From Bacillota bacterium (GTDB lineage: Bacteria > Bacillota > UBA4882 > UBA8346), in the NCBI GenBank assembly GCA_023417475.1, contig JAEZFP010000071.1:61474-125473 (forward strand): DNA of 64,000 bases, read 5' to 3'. Within the stretch, counting starts at the first letter, position 1; every line of letters starts with the position of its first letter. The position numbers and the translations under genes were made by a program. This document shows, one piece after another, positions 41,591-48,954 of the stretch. Below the pieces are notes generated by a model. It ran no database searches. It had not been told where the DNA came from and saw only the letters and a program-made list of their open reading frames with translations.

Positions 41591-42319
41591 ATGAAGAATC
41601 GTTCATCCATTTTTATTGCGCTGTTATTCTCGCTATTTTGTTGCATCACAGTGGCCAATGGCTTTAATGAAGGTCCATTTTCCCTCGATACGGCCTATAA
41701 AGAATTTTCGAACAGCGACGGCGCCCAATGTTTTGTCGTTGGAAGTTTTAAAGTAATCCACACCAAGTGGGATATTCAAGATCCCGAACTGGACAATACC
41801 GAAAGTATTAACAACAGCAGTATGTGTTCGTTGACTGCCTCGTTGGAACGGCTGGACAATAACAAAAACTATAAATTAAAGTTCAAACCGGTCAGTGGGT
41901 CGGACTCCATTTTATACCCGAAGAAAACGCTCGCCAAAAATGACGACGACCCTTTTTGGGTGATTCCAATTCAACCCGGCGAATATGAATTGACCACCGT
42001 CACCTTCCGGTTAACCATGAATAAAAACGGGTATCGCCCATTTGACACTGAAATCTTCACCGTCCCCTTGATGCGGGATCTCAAGCGGAAAATCCGCTTT
42101 ACCGCCAAACCCAATCAACTAATCTATATTGGCGATTATGCGGCTGATTTCAAAACCAATATTCGCCTTTCGCAAATGACATCAATTTATACCGCGAATC
42201 AGTGTAAATTTAGTCTAGCCGACAATTTCGAAGCATTTAACGCCACCCTTACCGCGCGGGCCAAGGAACGCGCCAAAACGAAACTGTCAACTATCGAAAT
42301 TGTTGACGCACTCCAATAA
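41591..42319 (+). CDS. Secreted protein A2, paralogue of A1
   Basis: A 242-residue exported protein with signal peptide MKNRSSIFIALLFSLFCCIT and a beta-rich mature region. By eye about half of aligned residues equal those of A1, with conserved blocks VGSFKVIHTKWDI, LKFKPVSGS, DPFWVIPIQPGEYELTTV and QLIYIGDYAADFKTNI. It starts 187 bases from the divergent B2 protease start. The A-B pairing is thus repeated: A1 meets B1 tail to tail and A2 meets B2 head to head. Function unknown; a joint role with the proteases at the cell surface is inferred from the double pairing. Confidence 0.75.
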   Translation: MKNRSSIFIALLFSLFCCITVANGFNEGPFSLDTAYKEFSNSDGAQCFVVGSFKVIHTKWDIQDPELDNTESINNSSMCSLTASLERLDNNKNYKLKFKPVSGSDSILYPKKTLAKNDDDPFWVIPIQPGEYELTTVTFRLTMNKNGYRPFDTEIFTVPLMRDLKRKIRFTAKPNQLIYIGDYAADFKTNIRLSQMTSIYTANQCKFSLADNFEAFNATLTARAKERAKTKLSTIEIVDALQ

Positions 42320-42338
42320 AAGCAAAGGACGGATAATC

Positions 42339-42833
42339 ATGAAACCAGCGCTGTTAGTCATTGATGTTCAAAAACAATTTTTCCGGACCCCGGAAGCCAC
42401 CCGTTCGTTAAATGACGCGATCGACTTTATCAATCGCGCGATTGGCCTTTTCCGTCAAAAACAATTGCCGATCATCTGCATTCAGAATGTTAATGAAGCC
42501 GAAGGGCTGGTGCCGTCTGCCCCAGGATTCGCCTTACCCGACCACCTGCAAATCGCCGCGAGCGACCCGCACCTCCAAAAGACCTACAGCAATTCATTTA
42601 ACAAGACCCCGCTCGAAACCATCCTGCGCGAGCAAGGGGTGGATACGGTAATCGTCACCGGTTATTGCGCCGAATATTGCGTCATGTCGACCTACCGGGG
42701 CGCTTTGGACCGCGATCTGACCCCGATTATCCTACGCGGCGCCATCGCCAGCGGCAATCCCAACAACATCCCCTTTGTCGAAAACGTTAATGACATCATT
42801 TCGTTCAACGCATTACGCAAATTGTTGCCGTAA
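42339..42833 (+). CDS. Isochorismatase-family cysteine hydrolase
   Basis: A 164-residue hydrolase of the isochorismatase/nicotinamidase superfamily. The catalytic triad is visible: D9 in LLVIDVQKQF, K81 in HLQKTYSNSF and Cys114 in GYCAEYCVMS. Start at 42339 follows AAAGGACGGATAATC; a longer in-frame start at 42300 overlaps A2 and has no ribosome site. It is 19 bases downstream of A2, so it may be read from the same promoter, although its role (nicotinamidase, ureido-acid hydrolase or other) cannot be inferred. Closed by the hairpin at 42836-42885. Confidence 0.9.
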   Translation: MKPALLVIDVQKQFFRTPEATRSLNDAIDFINRAIGLFRQKQLPIICIQNVNEAEGLVPSAPGFALPDHLQIAASDPHLQKTYSNSFNKTPLETILREQGVDTVIVTGYCAEYCVMSTYRGALDRDLTPIILRGAIASGNPNNIPFVENVNDIISFNALRKLLP

Positions 42834-42835
42834 GC

Positions 42836-42885
42836 AAAAAAGCTGTTGCAAAAATGAACAACGTTCATCCATGCAGCAGCTTTTT
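42836..42885 (+). terminator. Terminator after isochorismatase gene
   Basis: AAAAAAGCTGTTGC (42836-42849) pairs with GCAGCAGCTTTTT (42873-42885) with wobble pairs, followed by T-rich sequence. Confidence 0.8.
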
Positions 42886-42912
42886 CTATTTCTTTTCCAT
42901 AAATCCGGCATA

Positions 42913-43164
42913 CCGGGCGACCGCGCATCCTTGCCGGGCGATTACGCATCCTTGCCGGGCGACTGCGCATCCTTGCCGGGCGACTGCGCATCCTTGCTCA
43001 ACGACTGTGCGTCCTTGCTCGACGACTGTGCGTCCTTGCTCGACGACTGTGCAGCCACGCTCGACGACTGTGCATCCTCGCTCAACGACTGTGCATCCTC
43101 GCTCAACGACTGTGCGTCCTTGCTCAACGACCGCGCATCCTTGCTCGACGACTGTGCAGCCGAG
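42913..43164. repeat. 21-bp tandem repeat, 12 copies
   Basis: Twelve head-to-tail units of 21 bases, consensus around CGACTGTGCATCCTTGCTC. The first four units have CCGGGC in place of CTCGAC or CTCAAC. Because 21 is a multiple of three, long open frames appear on both strands (42775-43227 plus, 42886-43386 and 42942-43214 minus); none has a good ribosome site, and the second locus of this repeat (63876-64000) contains stops in the equivalent frames. I read it as a non-coding minisatellite. Confidence 0.9.
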
Positions 43165-43223
43165 CTGTTGCCGGATGAACGCTTGGGTCCCTCCGCAACA
43201 GCTCTTTTGCTCAACTCCCTGTT

Positions 43224-43463
43224 TTAACGGTTCTGCCACGCCGGCAATTTGGCCATCATGCCCCGCGCCGCTTCCCGGGCGGCCGCTTGATCCAGCCCTT
43301 GGGTTCTGACGATAAACTCGGTCATTCCCTCCAACTTCTCGTCGTAGGATTGCATGGACCCATCCGGTCGGGCGCAATAACAACAATAATCCTTACTGGG
43401 GTCTTGCCCCGCGAACTCTTCCGGCTGCTCCATCGGCATACCACAGGCAATACAGATTTTCAT
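43224..43463 (-). CDS. Putative zinc-ribbon protein (zf-ribbon_2 like)
   Basis: A 79-residue protein of the PF12674 type. MKICIACGMPMEQPEEFAG and KDYCCYCARPDGSMQSY supply the four Cys zinc ligands; the rest is helical (EKLEGMTEFIV). Such domains often appear beside or fused to effector-binding proteins. AGAGGAGTTAT precedes the ATG. It is 17 bases downstream of the VOC gene and is the last member of the TetR-VOC-zinc ribbon operon. Confidence 0.85.
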   Translation of the reverse strand: MKICIACGMPMEQPEEFAGQDPSKDYCCYCARPDGSMQSYDEKLEGMTEFIVRTQGLDQAAAREAARGMMAKLPAWQNR

Positions 43464-43480
43464 GATATAACTCCTCTCAT

Positions 43481-43828
43481 TTATTGGACCTGACGATAGT
43501 CGGTTATTCCCAACCGGTTACCGTTCGGATCTTCAAACTCCACCGCCCTGCCAGTCTTGATGGGAAACGGTTGGGAAAGGAACTTGACGCCCCTTGCTTG
43601 CAAGCGTTGATATTCCCGGTCGACATCCTCGACCACGAACCAAATCACTGGTTTCGCACCGGGATTGCCGTTCAAGATCAGCGCCGGTTCCTCCGCGCCG
43701 ACTTGAAACGCCAGCATTTTGCGGTCGGGAAAATCAAATTTAACGGGCAACCCTAACACCTCCTGATAAAACCGGCGTCCCGCCTCCATGTCGGCGGTCG
43801 GTAAAAAGAAATTGTCATATTGGTGCAT
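43481..43828 (-). CDS. VOC superfamily (glyoxalase-like) protein
   Basis: A 115-residue single-module VOC protein, acting as a dimer. Conserved features are FFLPTADMEAGRRFYQEVLG at the N-terminus, NPGAKPVIWFVVEDVDREYQ in the middle and GRAVEFEDPNGNRLGI at the C-terminus, where the final Glu (EFEDPNGN) is a metal ligand. These proteins include glyoxalases, dioxygenases and bleomycin- or fosfomycin-binding resistance proteins. Its start overlaps the end of the TetR gene by 14 bases, so expression is under that regulator. Confidence 0.9.
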   Translation of the reverse strand: MHQYDNFFLPTADMEAGRRFYQEVLGLPVKFDFPDRKMLAFQVGAEEPALILNGNPGAKPVIWFVVEDVDREYQRLQARGVKFLSQPFPIKTGRAVEFEDPNGNRLGITDYRQVQ

Positions 43829-44450
43829 CGCTGATCATCCTTTCTGCGCTTTTAGCAACTTCCGCATTGGTTAGCAACTGCAAATAATAGGCGGTCAACT
43901 CCGGTCCGTAGCGTTCCAGCACCTTTCCCTCCGGCGCAAACCAGCGCCGGTTGATTAAATAATGGTGAATCAGGCCAAGCCAGGTATTGAAGAGCAGATG
44001 CAACGGGATTGACCGGATTTCCCCCGTAGTCATCTGCCGTTCCGCCGCTTGGATCAGGTGAAACGAAACGGCCGACTGGACCATCAGTAAGGTCTGCTGC
44101 GCCTCGTCCGGCAGCAACGGTCCTTCGATCACCATCCGGGTGTAGAAATCTTCAAACTCGGCCAATCCTTGCAAATGGGCCTGTAAAACCTCGCCCAGCG
44201 CCAGCTCGCCCCGGTTCAACTCATGCAACCGCCGGGTCAGGCGCTCTCCAAACTGCTCAATCACCGCAATCAACAAGTCATTGCGGGTTGGAAAATGCAA
44301 AAACACCGTACCGTGCGAAACCGCCGCCGCCTTCGCGATATCCCCCGTCCGCGCCGCCATCAACCCATCCCGGGCCAACAACGGCAACGCCGCCTCAATC
44401 AACCGCTCCCGCGTCCTACGCTTCTGCTCAAACCGCTGTGATTCATTCAT
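43815..44450 (-). CDS. TetR/AcrR family transcriptional regulator
   Basis: A 211-residue repressor. The N-terminal HTH domain reads RERLIEAALPLLARDGL, then GDIAKAAAVSHGTVFLHFPTRNDLL, the canonical TetR recognition helix and turn. The C-terminal helical domain binds an unknown ligand. Start is set at 44450 (GGAG nine bases upstream); the longer in-frame start at 44486 would overlap the promoter. A perfect promoter and a palindromic operator lie just upstream, so it probably represses itself together with the VOC and zinc-ribbon genes behind it. Confidence 0.9.
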   Translation of the reverse strand: MNESQRFEQKRRTRERLIEAALPLLARDGLMAARTGDIAKAAAVSHGTVFLHFPTRNDLLIAVIEQFGERLTRRLHELNRGELALGEVLQAHLQGLAEFEDFYTRMVIEGPLLPDEAQQTLLMVQSAVSFHLIQAAERQMTTGEIRSIPLHLLFNTWLGLIHHYLINRRWFAPEGKVLERYGPELTAYYLQLLTNAEVAKSAERMISDAPI

Positions 44451-44463
44451 CTTCACTGACTCC

Positions 44464-44485
44464 AAACTCACTGAGTTTAAACTCA
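44464..44485. promoter_or_regulatory. TetR-type operator
   Basis: AAACTCACTGAGTTT (44464-44478) is a perfect odd palindrome and overlaps TGAGTTTAAACTCA (44472-44485), a perfect even one. The pair covers the predicted transcription start and the base next to the -10 box, an ideal position for repression by the adjacent TetR protein. Confidence 0.75.
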
Positions 44486-44513
44486 TTATATAATTTCAAA
44501 AACCGTTTGTCAA
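44485..44513 (-). promoter_or_regulatory. Sigma-A promoter of the tetR operon
   Basis: On the minus strand TTGACA (complement of 44508-44513), 17-base spacer, TATAAT (complement of 44485-44490): a perfect consensus promoter, with the operator immediately downstream. Confidence 0.9.
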
Positions 44514-44548
44514 TTTTAAAATTAAGATTACTCTGATTCTATTAAGAA

Positions 44549-44566
44549 ACCACCCGTCCGGGTGGT
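44549..44566 (-). terminator. Terminator-like hairpin
   Basis: ACCACCCG (44549-44556) and CGGGTGGT (44559-44566) form an 8-bp stem with a 2-base loop; on the minus strand TTTC follows. Probably ends transcription from the ABA-sandwich gene ahead of the tetR promoter. Confidence 0.55.
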
Positions 44567-44618
44567 CATCTTTTAGACAAATAATAATTTTAAATCTCTC
44601 CCCGAATAACCATTCGCA

Positions 44619-44729
44619 CCGTCAAAAGGGGTGCAGTGCAAGGAATGAGCGAGCGAGGACCGCAGGCGTACTCACGTACGTTGAGGACCGGAGCGAATGA
44701 ATGACGCCGCAATGCAGCCCTTTTCACGG
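44619..44729. repeat. Palindromic intergenic element
   Basis: AAAAGGGGTGCAGTGC (44624-44639) and GCAATGCAGCCCTTTT (44709-44724) are inverse copies at 14 of 16 positions. The interior holds nested pairs, notably GTAC-TCAC-GTAC, and a GAGCGAGCGAGGACCGCAGG / GACCGGAGCGAATG motif pair. Such long hairpins with a central CGTAC...GTACG and TTGAGGACCGG recur between genes in several Firmicutes as far as I recall. No coding sense. Confidence 0.6.
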
Positions 44730-44738
44730 CGCCCACCA

Positions 44739-45134
44739 CTATTGCCAGAGGGTGGCGAGGAGAGCTGCCTTGCAAATCGCCTCCGGTACCGTCAGATCCG
44801 TATCCTCGCCTCCCACCCGTACTTGACCCTGGGGTCCGGTTCGGGCGGTCACTCGGCCCATTTCGTCCAACTCCACCGTAAACGGCCAACCACGCGAGTT
44901 CAATTCCTCAACAATCTTCCAGGCATCCTGGAGGTCCGAAGAATATGGCGGGGTTCGTTCCGAAAGCGCATGATCGCGAACCGCGGGCGCTGCTGCGACA
45001 AAATCGGCCAACGCGCCGTACTCCGCCGGTGTTTGATATAAATAAAGCCGTTGCACGGTCATAATCTCGGCCGCGATCCGCTGATCCAACGCCTCGCCAG
45101 GGACTGTCCCCAGAATGGTTTCCCGATCCGTCAT
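44739..45134 (-). CDS. Phage ABA-sandwich domain protein (BC1872-like)
   Basis: A 131-residue protein with the layout of phage-derived ABA-sandwich proteins: MTDRETILGTVPGEALDQRI, PPYSSDLQDAWKIVEEL, and the closing VPEAICKAALLATLW. These are usually found in prophages, function unknown. Here no other phage gene is adjacent, so it is a domesticated or stray copy. GGAGCTTGGATC stands before the ATG. Residues 30-60 form an insertion (YLYQTPAEYGALADFVAAA) not typical of the shorter relatives. Confidence 0.65.
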   Translation of the reverse strand: MTDRETILGTVPGEALDQRIAAEIMTVQRLYLYQTPAEYGALADFVAAAPAVRDHALSERTPPYSSDLQDAWKIVEELNSRGWPFTVELDEMGRVTARTGPQGQVRVGGEDTDLTVPEAICKAALLATLWQ

Positions 45135-45291
45135 GATCCAAGCTCCTTCAAATCATTAATTTGTTTGGTTAGTGTCTCCGTATCCGGGGGCGCTTAATCA
45201 AAAAACGGTTCGAAAGATGCCAAAGCCCTAATGCATCTTGAACCGTCCGGTAATATTGTAGAATAACAAAAACCGTAGAGGAGGAACCGCG

Positions 45292-45573
45292 ATGGCCAGC
45301 ATGCAGATTTCCGTCCGGATCACCGGTCCCGGCCAAGTTCGTTCCAAAGTTCGCATCGCGTCGACCGAAAACGAACCCTTCCCGGAACTGGACAATATCG
45401 TTCTCGAAAGTAATCTGATCGATTCCCGTTCGCACCGTTTACGGATTCAATTTAACGCAGCGCCGGCTGCCGCCGTAGCCAATGAACCGCTGGAGCCGGC
45501 AACAGAAAACGCTCCTTTCTGGGAGAAGATCCGCGCCCGGATGGGTGGGATCCAACTCCGGTTGCCGTTGTGA
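45292..45573 (+). CDS. Conserved-looking protein of unknown function
   Basis: A 93-residue protein beginning MASMQISVRITGPGQVRSKV, with beta-strand character in the first 55 residues (VRIASTENEPFPELDNIVL, RLRIQFN), an Ala/Glu-rich link and the tail FWEKIRARMGGIQLRL. GAGGAGGAACCGCG is a good ribosome site. It has its own terminator, shared with lysS. No family recognised. The position upstream of the lysS end gives no functional hint. Confidence 0.65.
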   Translation: MASMQISVRITGPGQVRSKVRIASTENEPFPELDNIVLESNLIDSRSHRLRIQFNAAPAAAVANEPLEPATENAPFWEKIRARMGGIQLRLPL

Positions 45574-45581
45574 CGCAACAC

Positions 45582-45606
45582 AAAAGCCGGCATTAATACC
45601 GGCTTT
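45582..45606. terminator. Bidirectional terminator
   Basis: AAAGCCGG (45583-45590) and CCGGCTTT (45599-45606). A T-tract on each side serves both the plus-strand 93-residue gene and the minus-strand lysS. Confidence 0.85.
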
Positions 45607-45617
45607 CTAAGGTGAAT

Positions 45618-47096
45618 TTATTCTTTGATCGGGCGCATCAACGGGAAAAGGATGACATCACGGATGGAAGGCGAATCGGTCAACAACATGACCAAGCGGT
45701 CAATTCCCATCCCCAAACCGCCGGTTGGCGGCATGCCGTGTTCCAGCGCGATTAGGAAATCTTCATCCCAGACCATTGCTTCGTCGTTGCCCTTGGCCTT
45801 TTCTTTGGCTTGGGCGACAAAACGCTCCCGTTGGTCGATTGGATCATTCAACTCCGAAAACGCGTTGCCCATCTCCCGGCCGTAGATAAACAGTTCGAAA
45901 CGGCTGGTCAATTCGGGATTATCCGGTTTTTTCTTCGCGAGCGGCGAGATTTCAATCGGATAATCCACCAGGAAAGTGGGTTGAATCAATTTCGGTTCGA
46001 CGAATTCGGAACAGATCTCATCCAAAACCATGCCTTTGGTCGCTTTGGGGTCAAGCTTCAGACCCAACCCTTGCGCCGCGGCCACCGCCGCCTCGTCGTT
46101 CTCCAGCGTGAGCCAGTCGATTCCGGTAAAATTCTTAATCGCTTGAATAATCGACAGCCGTGAATACGGCGGAGTCAAATCAATCGGTGTCCCCTGATAT
46201 TCAATTTTAGTGGCGCCGCAAACCGCCAACGCCGTCTCCGAGACCAGTTTTTCGACGATCTCCATCATCACTTCGTAATCGGCATAGGATTGATAGAGTT
46301 CCATCATGGTGAACTCCGGGTTATGTTTGGTGGAAATACCCTCATTGCGGAAACAATGGCCGATCTCGTACACCCGGTCAAACCCGCCGACAATCAACCG
46401 CTTATGATAAAGCTCCAAAGCGATCCGCATGGTCAGATCCAGATCCAGCGTGTTATGATGGGTCTCAAAGGGACGGGCATGCCCGCCGCCGGCGATGACG
46501 CTAAGTACCGGGGTTTCCACTTCCACAAAGTCCAGCCCGTCGAGGATCCGGCGGATGGCGCCGATTGTTTTGGTCCGTTTTAAAAAGGTCTCCCGGACTT
46601 CCGGATTGGAGATCAAATCGAGATACCGCTGGCGATAACGGATATCGGTGTCTTTTAACCCGTGCCACTTTTCCGGCAGGGGACGCAACGCTTTGGCTAA
46701 AATCTTAAAATCGGTAATTTGCACGCTGATCTGACCGCGATGCGTCTTAAACACCGTGCCGGTGATTCCAATGATATCGCCCAGATCAAACCCAAGGAAG
46801 TCTTGAAATTTGGTCTCTCCCAAGGTGTCAATTTTACCGTATAATTGAACCGAACCGCTTTGGTCGGAAATGTTGGCGAAAAACGCTTTGCCTTGATCGC
46901 GTTTGGCAATCAAACGCCCCGCAAGCGTAACGGTTTGATTCTCCAATTCCGCAAAGTTGTCGGTGATCTCCTGCAAACGATGCGATCGTTCATAACGCTC
47001 CCCAAACGGTTCAACGCCGCGGCTTTTCAACTCGTCCATTTTTTGACGGCGTAATTCCATTTGTTCACTGGTTTTCTGTTGAACTTCAGCTTCCAC
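45618..47096 (-). CDS. lysS: Lysyl-tRNA synthetase, class II
   Basis: A 492-residue cytoplasmic enzyme charging tRNA-Lys. The N-terminal OB-fold anticodon-binding domain includes VTLAGRLIAKRDQGKAFFA. The catalytic class II core has motif 2 FRNEGISTKHNPEFTMMELY and motif 3 PPTGGLGMGIDRLVMLLT near the C-terminus. Full length for the family. It follows greA by 119 bases and shares its promoter; no T-box leader was seen between them. Confidence 0.97.
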   Translation of the reverse strand: MEAEVQQKTSEQMELRRQKMDELKSRGVEPFGERYERSHRLQEITDNFAELENQTVTLAGRLIAKRDQGKAFFANISDQSGSVQLYGKIDTLGETKFQDFLGFDLGDIIGITGTVFKTHRGQISVQITDFKILAKALRPLPEKWHGLKDTDIRYRQRYLDLISNPEVRETFLKRTKTIGAIRRILDGLDFVEVETPVLSVIAGGGHARPFETHHNTLDLDLTMRIALELYHKRLIVGGFDRVYEIGHCFRNEGISTKHNPEFTMMELYQSYADYEVMMEIVEKLVSETALAVCGATKIEYQGTPIDLTPPYSRLSIIQAIKNFTGIDWLTLENDEAAVAAAQGLGLKLDPKATKGMVLDEICSEFVEPKLIQPTFLVDYPIEISPLAKKKPDNPELTSRFELFIYGREMGNAFSELNDPIDQRERFVAQAKEKAKGNDEAMVWDEDFLIALEHGMPPTGGLGMGIDRLVMLLTDSPSIRDVILFPLMRPIKE

Positions 47097-47215
47097 TTGG
47101 TTCTACCTCCATACTATCGCTGACTCTATATAAAAGGAGAGTGGTTTTCACCACTCCGGTCATTTTTGATGCAAACTACCATATTGCGAACCGATATTGA
47201 CGGTTTGTCAAACGC

Positions 47216-47689
47216 TTATTTCACCGACTTGATTTTGTATTGCAGCGTACCCATGGGGACGTTGATGTTGACTACCGTGCCGACTTTCTGTCCAACTAAG
47301 CTTTTGCCTACCGGCGACTCGTTGGAGATCCGGAACTTGAGCGGATCCGCTTCGGCAGAACCGACGATCATGTACTCGACTTCTTCTTTGTTGCTGACAT
47401 CAATCAAAGTCACTTTGCAACCGACCTGGACGACACCGGCCTGGACTTCTCTTTCATCAATAACCTTGGCGTTTCGGAGCATTTTTTCTACGGAAAGAAT
47501 TCGACCCTCGATAAAACCTTGTTCATTCTTGGCGTCTTCATATTCGGAATTTTCGCTAATATCTCCAAGCTCAAGCGCTTGTCTGATTCGTTCAGCGACC
47601 TCGCGGCGGCGTACGGTTTTTAGCGTTTCGAGCTCTTTTTCTAGCTTATTGAGTCCTTCCAACGTCAGAATGACTTCTTTATCGTTCAT
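47216..47689 (-). CDS. greA: Transcription elongation factor GreA
   Basis: A 157-residue factor that restarts backtracked RNA polymerase by stimulating transcript cleavage. The N-terminal coiled coil carries the tip residues in ISENSEYEDAKNEQ (the two acidic tip residues of the family), and the C-terminal FKBP-like domain ends ISNESPVGKSLVGQKVGTVV. AAAGGAGCGG precedes the ATG. First gene of the greA-lysS transcript, with a 140-base structured leader. Confidence 0.97.
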   Translation of the reverse strand: MNDKEVILTLEGLNKLEKELETLKTVRRREVAERIRQALELGDISENSEYEDAKNEQGFIEGRILSVEKMLRNAKVIDEREVQAGVVQVGCKVTLIDVSNKEEVEYMIVGSAEADPLKFRISNESPVGKSLVGQKVGTVVNINVPMGTLQYKIKSVK

Positions 47690-47829
47690 ATTTCCGCTCC
47701 TTTCGAGCCAAGCTAAATTCTATGTTAATATATGTCCACCATATTTAGTTTATTCGGAATCTTAAGCTGTGAAAGGCCGCTACTAAACAGGAAGCACCGG
47801 ACTGCAGCAGTCCCAGTGCTACTTGAAAC
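47690..47829 (-). promoter_or_regulatory. Structured 5' leader of greA-lysS
   Basis: About 140 bases between the predicted transcription start and greA. Near its 5' end AGCACTGGGACTG (complement of 47810-47822) pairs with CAGTCCGGTGCT (complement of 47798-47809 region), a strong 11-pair hairpin interrupted by one mismatch. No terminator or T-box sequence follows. It may stabilise the mRNA or mediate attenuation; in E. coli a greA leader RNA is known, but homology is not claimed. Confidence 0.55.
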
Positions 47830-47835
47830 AGTTTC

Positions 47836-47864
47836 ATTATAATCGAATCCTTTTAGCCTGTCAA
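47836..47864 (-). promoter_or_regulatory. Sigma-A promoter of greA-lysS
   Basis: On the minus strand TTGACA (complement of 47859-47864), 17-base spacer, TATAAT (complement of 47836-47841): perfect consensus. Confidence 0.92.
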
Positions 47865-47865
47865 G

Positions 47866-47897
47866 AAAAACCACGCAGAACCCCAACTGCGGTTTTT
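47866..47897. terminator. Bidirectional terminator upstream of greA promoter
   Basis: AAAAACCACGCAG (47866-47878) pairs with CTGCGGTTTTT (47887-47897) with one bulge. It ends the long nif3-to-48001 operon just before the greA promoter; the -35 box begins one base away. Confidence 0.85.
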
Positions 47898-48000
47898 AGT
47901 ACGCTTGAAGACAGTTTGGCAGACATTTGCGTCCACAGTTTTTATCATTTTTTCACTGATGTATGAAATTACGGCCATTTGTTTGCGCGTGTCCTCCAAA

Positions 48001-48909
48001 TCAGATCGAAACATCAAAACCGATCTCCCGCAATAACATGGCTAGTTTAAAAACCCGCTCCAACGGCAGATCGGCCCCATACCAAAATCCCAAGTTCATC
48101 TCGAAATAGGAACGCAGGATCGCCTCGCCCAAGGCGGGATAGACCGGCACCAGCGCATTGCGGTGTTTAACGGTTATCGTATGTTCAACGTTGATACTGT
48201 TCAGGGAAGGATAGGTTTGAAACAGTTCGCAACGAATCACCCGGTTTGCACAACGCGGCAATTTTAGATTTGGAGTGGGTCCGCATTTGACCACGATCTT
48301 CGCTCCTTTAAAATCAGCCGGCGGCGTCGTGTAGATCTGCGGGGAGATTCCGGTCTCATAAGCGACCAGTTCTCCGGTGCGTTCCAGCAAACGGGTGTTG
48401 GGCGAGACCAAAACCAAAAAGCGAAGCTCCCGGGCGAGCAGGCGGGCGCAAGCCACTCCTAAGTTTCCTTCTTCCCAAAGGATCATCGCTTTCGCTTTTT
48501 GCGGCGTAATATCGTAGTTGCGGATCAACCGCCGGAACCGCTTGATAAATAGCAGCAACTCCAAGGTCTTCCCGTCGCTGACTCCCGGGAAACCCGGGGT
48601 TCCCAAAACCGATTCCGGCGGAACGAACTCCGTCCCCGGGTCCAGTCCGATCACTTTCACCTTGCGTTCGGCAATCTCCTCGGTCAGACGCTCCCATAGT
48701 TTGGTTGTTTTTGGCGCGTCCCACACTTCAGCCGAACCTTCGGGGATCTGCCAAGCCCAACCTTGGACCGCTTGGTCCGGAAGGATCCCCACGATCTCGC
48801 CGCTAAAGCGCGGCCCGTGCCAATACCGCCATTTATCCGGTACCCATTGCCGCCATAAACTGCGTTTTTTCGCAGCCAATAATTGTGAAACCAATCCAAA
48901 GTTACTCAT
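48001..48909 (-). CDS. Conserved protein, Rossmann-like, unknown function
   Basis: A 302-residue protein starting MSNFGLVSQLLAAKKR. The middle part reads LRFLVLVSPNTRLLERTGEL and KGAKIVVKCGPTPNL, suggesting a dinucleotide-type alpha/beta fold that follows LILWEEGNLGVACARLLA. GAGGGGCGGTG lies before ATG 48909. It is 45 bases downstream of the quinate dehydrogenase-like gene and last in the operon. I do not recognise the family. An enzyme acting with its upstream neighbour is a reasonable guess from tight linkage. Confidence 0.65.
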   Translation of the reverse strand: MSNFGLVSQLLAAKKRSLWRQWVPDKWRYWHGPRFSGEIVGILPDQAVQGWAWQIPEGSAEVWDAPKTTKLWERLTEEIAERKVKVIGLDPGTEFVPPESVLGTPGFPGVSDGKTLELLLFIKRFRRLIRNYDITPQKAKAMILWEEGNLGVACARLLARELRFLVLVSPNTRLLERTGELVAYETGISPQIYTTPPADFKGAKIVVKCGPTPNLKLPRCANRVIRCELFQTYPSLNSINVEHTITVKHRNALVPVYPALGEAILRSYFEMNLGFWYGADLPLERVFKLAMLLREIGFDVSI

Positions 48910-48954
48910 GACACCGCCCCTCAGATACATATGAGGGGCGGCGCAATAATATTC

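Noticed and set aside
42775..43386. Long frames with LLDDCAS or SSKDAQS heptads on both strands
   Set aside because: By-product of the 21-bp tandem repeat; starts lie in neighbouring genes or lack ribosome sites, and the second locus has stops in the same frames.
47690..47830. T-box riboswitch for lysS
   Set aside because: The leader lacks the T-box sequence and a terminator/antiterminator pair.
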